64,000 bases of DNA from Pyrenophora tritici-repentis (lineage: Eukaryota; Ascomycota; Dothideomycetes; Pleosporales; Pleosporaceae): contig NC_089394.1 of NCBI RefSeq assembly GCF_003171515.1, positions 558,001-622,000 on the forward strand, written 5' to 3'. Made by a program: the position numbers and the translations under genes. Each line of letters opens with the position of its first letter. The stretch's first letter is position 1. Below the pieces are notes generated by a model, which saw nothing but the letters and a program-made list of their open reading frames with translations, was not told the DNA's origin and did not search any database. Positions 20,563 to 30,406 of the stretch are shown piece by piece.

Positions 20563-22802
20563 TGTAATAGTAGTTGTGAACTGGCGGTATAGTTCAGTGG
20601 CCGCTGGTGTACGTCGTCCTGCGGGGACAGCCGGCAGCAGTAGTGGGCCTTGATGTCCGGGGGTGGCAAGGAGTTGAAGAGCTTTCTTGCAAAAAAAGCT
20701 GAGTTCTATTTCCGGAAAGCAAGTGGAGAGACGGTCAGTGGCGGGATGGGATGGACCAAAGCTGAAGGGAAACGGGGCGAAGTCTGAATATGACTAGCCG
20801 AAGACCGCCGGTCACTGCGTGCAGCGCACGACTGTGTCGCTATGAGGAGCGAGGCAAGCCTTCGACGAGCGTGGTTTACTGGGCGCGTGAAGGGAATTCG
20901 AAACAAAGGCCTGGGGTGTCTAAATATTAAAGCACGGGAGCTAAAATAGGACTTAGTTTGAAAATCTTTCCAGGCTGACGGAAGGGAAATTGCTGGTTGC
21001 GCTCCGGCCTACCGTGGGTAGCAGTGTGGGCCATGGTCCAGTAGTCGAAAATCATATGCGAATGTACGCACAGTCAACCGCAAGTCATCGCCCGAACGTA
21101 TCGGAAAGTGTGGAAAAACCAGGCCTGTTAATGATTCGTCATGATCCACTATTACGGTCGTCTACTCAGCGGTACCAGGCCCACGTTGGGCTGGTACCGA
21201 CCAGTCTTGCAACTGCGGAAACCACTGATTGCTATGGTTGCATGTGGTCGACCGCATTCGTGCCTCCCTCGCAGCAGGCCACCTGCGTCGATAAAGTGCG
21301 GCCATGGGCCAATCGCGTCGCCAGTCAGCCATGCGTGGACAGATAACGCGATCAAGGGACGTCAAGAGTAAGCCTGCGAAAGCGAAATTGTCAGGGCAGG
21401 CACAGACTGCGACAGCTTCAGAGCGGTGTGATGCTAGGTTGAGGTGTGCGGATGGAAAGGGATTGAGTGGAGCGCCAGGCTTCGTCCTGACTAGATCTCG
21501 GGGAAGCACAGCCGTAAGCTTACCTGGCCGTTAGCGACAGTGCTCAACACATGGCACCTCCCGTCAAACAAGCATCTAGAAAGCAAATAAGCGACAAAAA
21601 CAAATAAAGCCGCCCCCAAGTTACTGTAATCAATCCGAATATCCTCATCAACCTTGGATAGTCAGAGTAGATGCCCAAGCAAGTCCAGGGTTGCGCCCGT
21701 CACCCACCATCACGCTTCCCCCCAGATCCATCGCTTCCCCACCCACAACACGTCCGAGTTTCTAATGCCATGAAACACCCGCAATTCCACGTGCTAACAC
21801 ACCAACAAGCCAGCACCTTGCTTCTCGGCGCGCAAGCAAATGTCCATGGTACCTGTCAGATGCCCACGAGGCCAGTCCTTCCCTTGGCCTTGGCCATGAG
21901 CCAGAGGCAATGCCCTCCAGGACGTGCGACACGACTAGGATTCCTGCAGGCCCGATTGAGGCTCTGTGCACCCTCCTTCCGACTCGCACGGCTTTACTAT
22001 CGGGTGTCCTATCTCAACTTGCTGGCGGTGAGTAGCGCATCCGCCTCCACCTCTGTCTTACCAAGCCTTGTCTTGGGCTTGCTGGCTGAGTCTGATTCCG
22101 TCCCATGTGTTGAGCTGTCTGCAATGCTACGCGCATGCGGCAACTTGCTGCTTGCAGCCAGGTGCTTGCTTATGCAGCCACAGCAAGCAGCAAGAATAGC
22201 TCATCCATAGCTCATCCATAGCTGTAGATATGGTTTCTGATAAGCAACATGGCGCCATGCAGTCTGAGCGCTAGCATCCAACTCATGTTGGTCCGAGTAA
22301 GCGCGGTGTTGATCTCCGGTAATGGGAAGCCGTGCTTCCCCAACACCCTATATGTGTTCTCAGCACGTGAAGACGACGACCTTGACTTGACCACATCGCA
22401 TTCGGTGCTGGGAGCAGACGCTACGTCATTTGATTCACAACCCTTGCGGAAAAATATTGCAATGGCAGTGTGCTGCCGCCGGCAGTTCAAGCTGCGCGCC
22501 GTTGATCGCTTCGCATGTTTGAGCCTGGTGCACACACTGCATGTCGCACGTCACGGCACGGCAGAGTACAAGTCCTAGATTTTGGCTCGTTTTCATTGCA
22601 TTCCTACGGCTTCTGTCCTTTGATATCCGTGGTCGTCCCGCAGTAACATGTCGCAATGTTTTTTTTGAAGTGCATGCCTCTCCTCATACCATATCGAAGG
22701 GTAATGTGAGCCGAAGAGGATGAAAAGCCTTCCCATTGAGATCGTAACTAATCAGAGAGACGCCTTGTATGCCCCGCCCCAAAAGTGAAAATCCACACAC
22801 AT
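20563..22802. other. Intergenic, about 2.2 kb
   Basis: Lies between the unknown 300-aa gene and RPL32. It contains a short direct repeat (AGCTCATCCAT twice at 22198-22220). An open frame of 179 codons at 21671-22210 was rejected for lack of protein-like composition. No RNA gene is seen. Confidence 0.5.
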
Positions 22803-23462
22803 CTACGACTCGGTCTTGACACGGGCCTTGCCGTTGGTCACCTTGACACCGATCTGCTTGGCCCGGGCGATGATGTCGATGCGCTTTCGTGCTGAGACGG
22901 CGTGTGCGATCCTGGACATGAATTAGTACGCTGCGTGATACATAGCATCTGTGGGCAAACGTACTCTGCGGCGAAGGTGCTGTTGTGCATGAGGAGAAGG
23001 TCAACATCGGCGACGTTGTTGACGACAAAGGCCTTGTGGCCGCTGGGCATCATGTGGCGGGTCTTCCTGTTTGAGCCGTATCCGATCTGTGAGGCGCTCG
23101 TCAGCCCTCGTCCTTCAAATACCCTGCATCAAATTCCAATCCTCGTCGAAAACAATCCTCTCCGCTTCGAACAGTAATGGCGATCCGTACCTTGGGCATA
23201 GCAGCCTGACCCTTGAACCGCCTGCGGACGCGGTTGTCGATACCCTTGGGCTTGCGCCATGAGGGGTCGACGCCTATCCATTGTCAGATTCCGAATCCTT
23301 CACTCCTGCATCCAGTGTCTCTTACACATAAAGCGGTCCGACTGGTGGCGGTTGAAGCGCTTGCGGTCTGTTGTATACGTCAGTCGCGAAATTTCGAGCT
23401 CATCGAGGCAGGCTGGGCGTACGCTTCTTGACGATCGGGACATGCTTCTTAGCGGCGACCAT
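22803..23462 (-). CDS. RPL32: 60S ribosomal protein eL32 (5 coding exons)
   Basis: A structural protein of the large cytosolic ribosomal subunit. Exons: 23423-23462, 23326-23367, 23191-23273, 22965-23086 and 22803-22911, totalling 396 nt and 131 aa, the standard eL32 length. Introns are 55, 52, 104 and 53 bp. Family segments in order: [79 protein letters not shown] and [15 protein letters not shown]. The start [13 protein letters not shown] is the usual fungal N-terminus. A 5'-UTR intron seems to end exactly at the start codon (separate finding). Many introns in a short ribosomal protein gene is normal for filamentous fungi. Confidence 0.96.
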
Positions 23463-24153
23463 CTGCATAGAGTCAGTACAGCATCAGCAATCTTTTGGGC
23501 TATACGCACTTTGACTGCTGTGTGGTTAGTTGTCGTCGGGGGGAAATTGGACGTTGTCGTGGTTGAAGCCGAAAATCAAGCCCAGCACTGTTGACTGCAA
23601 GCACGCTAAGAGAAGCTAAGCGAGTCGTCCGAGCCACCAGCGAGGCGCAACGACCACCAAAATTTATCGCCGAGCATCTACCCCAACACTCAGCAAGACA
23701 GTATGTCTTTGCGCCCTTGTCATCAGACGAAGCTGCAAGTGCAAAAAGTGTCATTTTACATGGAGTGTAATATAAGCATTAAGTTGCGTGTTTGCTGGAA
23801 AAACAGTCTTGCCTCCAGCAGTATGGCAATTTAGCTCTGTAGCAAGTAGCACTCACTTGTCAACCACGTTTATTGTGAAAAGGCACTCGGCACCTGAATT
23901 ACTCATGCTGAGCTAGTCTATGTGGATGCTTAAACTTTGCTGCAATGCCGCAAAATCTGTCCAAGGGTATGTAGTACTCCTGTGAACGTCGTAACCATGC
24001 ATCATGTAAAGCTGCTCACTGAAACATAAACTGCCACCAGCCATCCTAATAGCAAATCAAGCCATATACCGCAACTCCATGCTGATCAATAGAAAGTATG
24101 CACTGAGAAAGCCTAAGACCGTTGTATTCGCGACGGCGAATACGACGAAGCTT
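23463..24153. other. RPL32 promoter and DCN1 3' flank
   Basis: 691 bp. The minus-strand segment 23463-23509 looks like a 47-bp 5'-UTR intron of RPL32 (GTGCGT donor, TACTGAC branch, TATGCAG acceptor). Upstream of it is a leader with a short C run (CCCCCC). No further gene is seen. Confidence 0.5.
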
Positions 24154-26792
24154 CTAGTACTCTTCATCCATCACCTCCTCTGGGACATCGCCGCGCTTTT
24201 CCTTTTTGACCCAGTCAACAAAGTCGTCAATGACCGACGGCCATGATGATTCTTCGGTCCAAAAACTCATCGCCTCGTCCTCCAGAGTAAGCTGTGCGAA
24301 TTTGAGAGTCTCGTTCCACATGTCTTTGTTGACGCTCTTCTTGTACGACTCGGTGAGGAACTCAGACCACCAAGTCAGCCATGGCGTGTTGGAGCTTGAC
24401 CACTTGACTGCGGAAAGGGGTGAACTGAAGAGCAAATCCCAGTATACGAGGGCAACTTCGAGTGCCACAGCCTTCTGACCCGCCGTCTTGGCAATGGGGA
24501 AAGTGTACTTGTATACTCTGGTGAAGAGATCTTTGTTGCCGGGCATGTCGCGTTTGAGAGTCTTGATGTACCTCTTCTGCTTATCGACTGTGTCGCAGCT
24601 GTAATCTTATTAACATCAAGATACTCTGCCAATCAAATCTGTGGCATGTAAGACTCACTTGCGCTCACTCCAGCCATTCACGAAGCCTTCGCGGCTCATT
24701 TCGCCTATCGTTGGCGCCTGCACGATCTCCAGAGCAACCAAAGCATCCAGGCCTTCGGCGTCCACCTCAACCTCCGTAAAGTATTGCATTGTTCCTTCAA
24801 CTCCAACAATGTCCTTGTCCTGCGCACCAGCCTCTACGTAGTTGTTGAACAGCGTGTTGAGGGCAGACTTGGTCGCCGAAGAAGAAGCAGCCGGGTTAGG
24901 ACCATGGGCATTGCCGTAGTACCTATATCTGATAGTCAGCTTCTATCCAACATATCTACCAGAGCTTTATGTCTAGGAGAGTCGAGTTGCACAAACTCTA
25001 TGATCGTGTCACCGAGCAGAGCTAGCGTTACAGGAGGCTGTTGGACAGTCATAGCGACCAACTTCCTGAGCCGTCTCATACTCATATACACCATATCATA
25101 GAATCGTTGCTTTTGCTCAGCATCCAAGCAATGGAAGAATGCCAGACATGTGTGATAATTGGTAGCGGTGGCGGTCTTGGGGAAAGGCGGACCGAACAAC
25201 GAGTCGAAGTGGGACAACTTTCTCCTGGAAAGTGTACAGCGAAAGGCTACATATTCATCGCCCGACGTTAGGAGAATATTTTCGTAATTGGGGATCTGGT
25301 CCAAGGACTCGTATTCTGCACAGATATCTTCGGTGAGGAACTGTTGCCTCTCCTGTAAGAAGGTCTGATGGTATGCGCCGGAAATGTCGAAGTCCAGACC
25401 CCAGCTCCGCTTCGATAAATGCCGCACCCAGGCGACGTAATCTTCAGGGTCATTGAAAGAGTGCGGATCTGGTAGAGGAATACCGCCTGAACCACCTCTC
25501 AATGAGACCGTTGTAAGCGAGGTTGGATCATGCTTAGTTATGAATGCATCACGGGAAAAACCAGTGATTGCATTAAATGAGTCTGGTAGGTTCAGAAGTA
25601 ACGAGTCGGTCAAGTGGGAAGATGGATCGGAGGCTGTGATATCAAGCAGGCGAAGTGCGGTATCTGGTTGCGACCCCACGCTGCTATGCCGAGTTTGATG
25701 AGGTGAACTGAACTGACTCGGCGGTGGAGTGGCCGAGGGTATAAGAGCGAAGCCACTGTAGAGCACTTGGCTTAGGTGTTCGGCCTGCCGTCGATGGTGC
25801 TCTATTTGGGAACCTCCTTGTCCGCTCGCTAGCTGTAATGCTGAAACCGATAGTCTTTCCTCAACAAGATGCTGGTTTGGGCCTTCGAGAGCATGTGGGT
25901 CGAGGGTAGTACCATTCTCATCACAGGCAGCATGCTCTTTGATAGCAGATGGTGACTGAATAGGGGAATCCAGTGTAGACAGGCGGTTTCGCAGTGGAGG
26001 TACTCGGCTCGAAGAACTGACAGAGCGCGAGCTAGAGCATGAGCTGATAGAGCTGATTCGTTCTCGACGATTGCGCCCGGCTAGTTGTCTGGCTCTATCC
26101 TGCGATGAACCAAACATGATGTGCTATGCCAGTATCGACAGTTCCGATGCAAATGAGTGTCAAATGGTCGCATGCAAAGTATGGTGATCAACTCAGGAGG
26201 AAAAGGAAGCTGGTGATGTGTTTTGTTGTGGCCGGGGTGGTGGTGTGGTCGGTCAGGTGAAGTAGTAGCGATGTTTTCTCCGATCGGGCAGAAAGACCAT
26301 AGCACATAAGAGCTGCCGTGTGCTTCCTTCCTCAAGAGCCATGACTGGTGACTGCTCTAATTGTGCGATTGCGCGCAGCGACGTCTCTAGCCTGACATCA
26401 TCCATGACTTGCGCATGGCTTGATCTGTGCCTTCCACTTCATTCCATCACGGCCCATATACCCTCTGAAACCAGACACTTTGCCCATGCATTCCATGTTT
26501 TCCACCACAAGTATGATGCGTTGTATCCAAGCCTCAGTCGATCGATCGGTCGGTCATCGAAATTGTGCGAACGTCCCAGTCGGTCCACGGATATTGGAGA
26601 AATGCGCAAAAGCAGAAAAAAATGGCAGAAGAAGGGAAATAAGAAAGAACATGATACTTACGAGTTCACGGCGTTCTGTGCGTCCCAGCCATGGCTTTTC
26701 AGCGCCCTTATAGCCGAGTTACGGTCAAGTTGAGTGAAATTTATAAACTGCTGGATTGCCGCCTTTTGCTGCGTGGTATAGACTGTAGGCAT
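24154..26792 (-). CDS. DCN1: Defective-in-cullin-neddylation protein 1 (3 exons, one 1.7-kb intron)
   Basis: A scaffold-type E3 that promotes Nedd8 transfer from Ubc12 to cullins. Exons: 26662-26792, 24659-24922 and 24154-24598, giving 840 nt and 279 aa, a normal Dcn1 length. Exon 1 encodes the UBA-like domain (AAIQQFINFTQLDRNSAIRA, then LKSHGWDAQNAVNS). Exon 2 continues directly as YYGNAHGPNPAASSS into the PONY domain (GWSERNCDTVDKQKRYIKTL). Exon 3 has the cullin-binding C-terminus (WTEESSWPSVIDDFVDWVKK). Intron 1 is 1,739 bp (24923-26661), with a GTAAGTATC donor and an ATATAG acceptor, and contains a complete gene on the same strand. Intron 2 is an ordinary 60 bp. The join is in phase and restores the family sequence, so the long intron is well supported. 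Confidence 0.93.
24936..26117 (-). CDS. Unknown protein nested in the first intron of DCN1
   Basis: An uninterrupted ORF of 393 aa lying wholly inside DCN1 intron 1, same strand. The N-terminal 200 residues are Ser/Arg/Pro-rich and probably disordered (SSISSCSSSRSVSSSSR). Residues about 215-393 look folded: PEDYVAWVRHLSKRSWGLDF, LTEDICAEYESLDQIPNYEN, HTCLAFFHCLDAEQKQRFYD and FVQLDSPRHKALVDMLDRS. No domain recognised. Its TGA stop (24936-24938) overlaps a CTGAC motif that is the best branch site for the host intron, only 13 nt before the acceptor. The 544 bp between the DCN1 donor and its ATG are pyrimidine-rich on the coding strand (about 26600-26660), like a fungal promoter. Its mRNA 3' end would have to lie within DCN1 exons unless the two share a transcript. 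Confidence 0.82.
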   Translation of the reverse strand: MFGSSQDRARQLAGRNRRERISSISSCSSSRSVSSSSRVPPLRNRLSTLDSPIQSPSAIKEHAACDENGTTLDPHALEGPNQHLVEERLSVSALQLASGQGGSQIEHHRRQAEHLSQVLYSGFALIPSATPPPSQFSSPHQTRHSSVGSQPDTALRLLDITASDPSSHLTDSLLLNLPDSFNAITGFSRDAFITKHDPTSLTTVSLRGGSGGIPLPDPHSFNDPEDYVAWVRHLSKRSWGLDFDISGAYHQTFLQERQQFLTEDICAEYESLDQIPNYENILLTSGDEYVAFRCTLSRRKLSHFDSLFGPPFPKTATATNYHTCLAFFHCLDAEQKQRFYDMVYMSMRRLRKLVAMTVQQPPVTLALLGDTIIEFVQLDSPRHKALVDMLDRS

Positions 26793-27868
26793 CTTGAATT
26801 AGTGGCGTGTCAGGCCCCGAGTGCAGGTTGTCGAGTCCAAATGTGTGCTGTTGCGGGGTTGGGAAGGTGAGTGGCGCGAGTAGAGTGTGCTGTACTTGGT
26901 ACGAGGCAGCTCGTAAACTAAGCGACAACAAGGAGAAGTGAAGTGGGAAAGCTTCAAGGCTGATCGGGCGTGTGGTAATGCAGAACCGTGGTCAATAGGC
27001 AAGCTTGTGATATCTTGGGCGTGACGCACTGTCGAGGCAGCGAATGTAGCCGACCCCGCCCGCAGCCCACCATTGGCCCCTTGTTTATGCGCCGAGCTAC
27101 AGAACCAAGGCCGCAACATGCTGTGCACCAAAACCTCACTTTGAGAAGAATCGCGATGGAATAAGTAAGAAAATTGGAACATACCTTCTTCATCTGGCTT
27201 TGTGCTCTTCTTGACAGATTTGGCCATTTTCTCTGGGCGGTCTGGAGTCACCGTACTCTCCGACTTGCGTTTTGGTCTCATGATGGAATCCGCGTCTCCA
27301 GTCGTGTTGACTGAATGGAGTGGACGAGATTGCTCGGGACCGTGATTGACACTGCGAATGCTCGGGGAAGCTGGAGTTGGCCGACTAGGAGGAAGCTCGT
27401 GCACCTCGTCGATAGCTGTGCAGAACAACCGATTGACTAAGTCGCGCAGCCGATGTACCATAACAACGACAAGGTCGTTTGCTGAATGCCAAGCAACTCT
27501 GTAGCGTGTGTGGACAAGTTGTGGCTAGTGCCAAACAGATGGAAGGTTCGATGCAGCGAGTTCGTGATCATTTGTATTTCGAGAAAACCACTAGAAGGTA
27601 CTCTGGTAGCGGAAGCGCGTAGAACGGCACCAGGCGCGGTACCCGTGAGCATTAGCCGATTCGCAAAACTAACGCGCCGTCATGTGTTCCTTGTATATCT
27701 ACCAAGGCATCTCCCACCTGAGCCAGAGGGGTTGCTACAACGCTTCAACGCAACACTGGCTTAGTGGATAGAGTGCATTTGGAACTTGGCCACCCGTCTA
27801 CTGTCCTAATTTTTATACAAGTAACTACGTGTTCGATGTTCTATTCATGTGCGAACAAACAACACAGC
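26793..27868. other. POL12-DCN1 interval
   Basis: About 1.1 kb between the POL12 stop and the DCN1 start. Besides the doubtful 220-codon frame, it must hold the POL12 3' UTR and the DCN1 promoter. No repeat or RNA gene is seen. Confidence 0.4.
26799..27461 (-). CDS. Possible unknown gene upstream of DCN1 (boundaries doubtful)
   Basis: An open frame of 220 codons ends only 6 nt before the DCN1 ATG. The first about 90 residues look protein-like (MVHRLRDLVNRLFCTAIDEV, later MRPKRKSESTVTPDRPEK with a basic NLS-like stretch). After that a good donor (GTATGT, near 27187) follows codons for KPDEE, and the remaining frame loses coding character. So the real gene may be exon 1 alone with downstream exons I could not place, or it may be upstream coding sequence interleaved with DCN1. 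The same frame stays open for about 15 codons upstream of the ATG. No function assigned. Confidence 0.3.
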   Translation of the reverse strand: MVHRLRDLVNRLFCTAIDEVHELPPSRPTPASPSIRSVNHGPEQSRPLHSVNTTGDADSIMRPKRKSESTVTPDRPEKMAKSVKKSTKPDEEGMFQFSYLFHRDSSQSEVLVHSMLRPWFCSSAHKQGANGGLRAGSATFAASTVRHAQDITSLPIDHGSALPHARSALKLSHFTSPCCRLVYELPRTKYSTLYSRHSPSQPRNSTHLDSTTCTRGLTRH

Positions 27869-30104
27869 CTAGATCCTCACAATATCCACACGTGTCCGCT
27901 CCCAGAGCTTATGTGCAACGGCCACTCCTCGTTCCCTCTCTGCATCGTCGACTTTAGCAGGCTTGACTATTACACGTGCATATGTTCCTGCTGCACGTCG
28001 CTTGGCCAATGTGCCAGGATTAATGACCAGTACGGACTCAACAACCTTGTTGTGTATTAGTGCTTTTTCCGTACATCTATGTTTGCATGCTTACTTTGAC
28101 GGTGCCTTGAAGTACACTAGGAGTGATAAGAATGTCGGGCCGCACGTTGAGCATTTCGCCCAATTTGAGGTAGCTGGTATCGAGCATGGTCCCAAGCGGC
28201 AGAAATGGGCTGGGTGTTTGTTCCTCTTCAGCCCCGTTACCCTCTCCTTGCTCGTTTCCTGTGCCATTCTTCATCACCTTCTCTTCAATAGGCACAGGCA
28301 TGAATTGCTGCTTTTCTCTCCCAGTGGGTGGGAAGAGTGGGAGGAAACTTCTTTGCTCAATCACATTACGAGCACACCGTTCGTAGATGTTTGTTGTTCG
28401 TGCCTTGCCCCCTGCAAGTTCTTCTTTTCGGAGCATGTCGAGATTGTCAATAGATGACATGGCTACTGTCATCTCGTTCATACTGACAGTCATTGGATTT
28501 GTAACACATTGTACCATTTTCCCTGCAGCACCAAATCCGAGCTCCTTCTTGATGAACTTGTCCTGTGGGAAAGCAGCATGGTGGTGGTGCGCGTCTCGCA
28601 AGCTGGGCACTAATAGGACATTACACGTCGGCACGCGTTTGTTGAAGCCCTGGATTGCGCTGGAGATGTGGTAGCGGAACAGATCAGTCATGGTAGCTTG
28701 ATCTGGACTCGCGTTTGGTGGAACATCGAAGTCTCCCGACCGGATTTGAGGATGCTCAGCGTCCAGGAAGGGTCCGACCAGAATTATGGAGTCTGCGTAA
28801 GCTTCGGCGGCATTGTCAAGGAATGCATGTAAAGGTGCAAAATCGAGATTCTGGTCGGTTGTGTAGGGTCCGGACGCGATCATCATGGTTAAAGGCCGAA
28901 CGTTCTCTGGATCAGAGTCGGGGGTATCAAGGTACCGTGTGTTGATGGCGTCCAATTCGTCTGGTTTTGTAGCAGGTGGATTCAGGAGAGGCAGCGAAAG
29001 TACCTCTGAGACTACAAAAGAGTCGCCTGATGCATTGGTACCACGCAGCGCCACAATCTGGCCCGGAAAGAAATCATACGACGAGAGGCCTTCGACGTTC
29101 AGCGGTACACGTCGCCCTGAACCATATCTTCGTGAGCCTTCAAGAACTATCGTCGCCGTATTGAGCTTCCCTTCGCTCGTATCGCTTGCTATGCGTCCTA
29201 CAGCGATGATCTCGTTTGGAGAGGGGTAGTTGGGGTTGCCAAATGCGCTCTCGTCCAATCCTGCAGATTCTCTGACAAGGTCACGGAACTCGTCAATCCT
29301 GTCATCGAGGACCTCCGATGCCTCTGAGAGTTTCATAGCCATGGTCCGATATGAGAACTTGGACATATCCGTATTGGCCTTTAGTTTGATGCGGGATTCC
29401 TTTGGTTCCTCTGACGGCGGGTCTGGAATTGGGATATCGCCCTGCATGAACTGTTCGGTGATGTCGTTTGCATTGGTGCGCGAGGCAAAATCGAAGACAC
29501 TGAGCAGTGGTTAGAGATTGCACGCGCAATGAGGTTTGTCATACATACGGCCCACCTGAAGTATCCGCCGCGGGCGCCATGATGCCCCCCGGGGAACTCA
29601 TTTCGTGTGCCTTGTTTGCTTTGCTCCCAGGTGTCTGGAAGTTGGCTTTCCGCTTCACTGTGCTGCCGTTCGGGCCGCTCGCTGGGCCATGTCGTGGGGT
29701 ATTGGGGACGAGTCCCTCCAGTCTGTCTCTGGTCAATTCAACTGCCCATGCACCAGACGACTCCTCAGTACATACATGTCGTACATATCACCACCCTTCG
29801 CCCTTGGTGTCGGCTGGGCTCGCTTGCCATCGTTCCGCTGCTGTGCCTTTCCGCGGCTCTCGCGCTCCAATGCATCCTGTATCGTCTTCTTGAAGTCCCG
29901 TGCAGTTTTCACATCCATCTTGTTCTCCTCTCCGCCCATCTTCATGTTGTAGGCCTGCCACTTGAAATCCAACTCTTCTGGTGAAATTGAATATAACCGC
30001 AGCATCGACTGCAATTCAGCAAGCACATCGGCGGGGAATTCCTCATCTTTGGTGGCGCAGTAGCGCTCGAAGCGCTCGGTCAGTTCGGTCGTAACGTCGT
30101 CCAT
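27869..30104 (-). CDS. POL12: DNA polymerase alpha subunit B (4 exons)
   Basis: The regulatory B subunit of the DNA polymerase alpha-primase complex, needed for replication initiation in the nucleus. Exons: 29776-30104, 29549-29728, 28095-29499 and 27869-28045, giving 2,091 nt and 696 aa. Introns are 47, 49 and 49 bp. The N-terminal helical domain (MDDVTTELTERFERYC, SPEELDFKWQAYNMK) is followed by a disordered linker (VPNTPRHG, KRKANFQTPGSKANK) with possible CDK sites. Then come the OB-fold and inactive phosphodiesterase domains (LMMIASGPYTTDQNLDF, ADSIILVGPFLDAEHPQI, VLLVPSLRDAHHHHAAFP, PDILITPSVLQGTVK). The last exon reads VVESVLVINPGTLAKRRAAG to TRVDIVRI. Start chosen at the first true ATG (30104). 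A transposon sits 150 bp upstream of the start. Confidence 0.94.
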
Positions 30105-30254
30105 AATGGTGGGCAATTATAAAAGTAGTGTGTGGCGGTGACGGTGAAGGCACTTTGCGCGTACAGACTTCAAGACGCGTCCATGGATGCATGGGTCGCG
30201 TCCCGGCAAGGCTAGCGTAGAGAGAGTCTAGCGGCGATCGACATACATGCATTA

Positions 30255-30304
30255 ACGTGTCCGTGCACCTTGTGCCCGGATTCATCTCATGCCCCGCGAA
30301 CACC
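30255..30304 (+). repeat. Left terminal inverted repeat of the Tc1/mariner element
   Basis: 50 bp beginning ACGTGTCCGTGCACC and ending GAACACC. It pairs with the right repeat with two substitutions and one single-base gap. Confidence 0.92.
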
Positions 30305-30406
30305 ATCTTAGCGATCTCAAATTTGAAGCTGTACAACACCACACTATAGCTTAATATTAATAAAAACATAGCATTGCAGTAATTAGATACTTGCGATTAA
30401 CTTGTA

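Noticed and set aside
20575..20650. Possible tRNA (TATAGTTCAGTGG)
   Set aside because: No T-arm or acceptor pairing; the match is limited to a D-arm-like string.
21671..22210. 179-codon plus-strand ORF
   Set aside because: Composition is not protein-like overall, no good start context or homologue recognised; it lies in the promoter side of a minus-strand gene.
27740..27810. Possible tRNA (GGCTTAGTGGATAGAGT)
   Set aside because: D-arm-like string only; no anticodon stem or T-arm could be folded.
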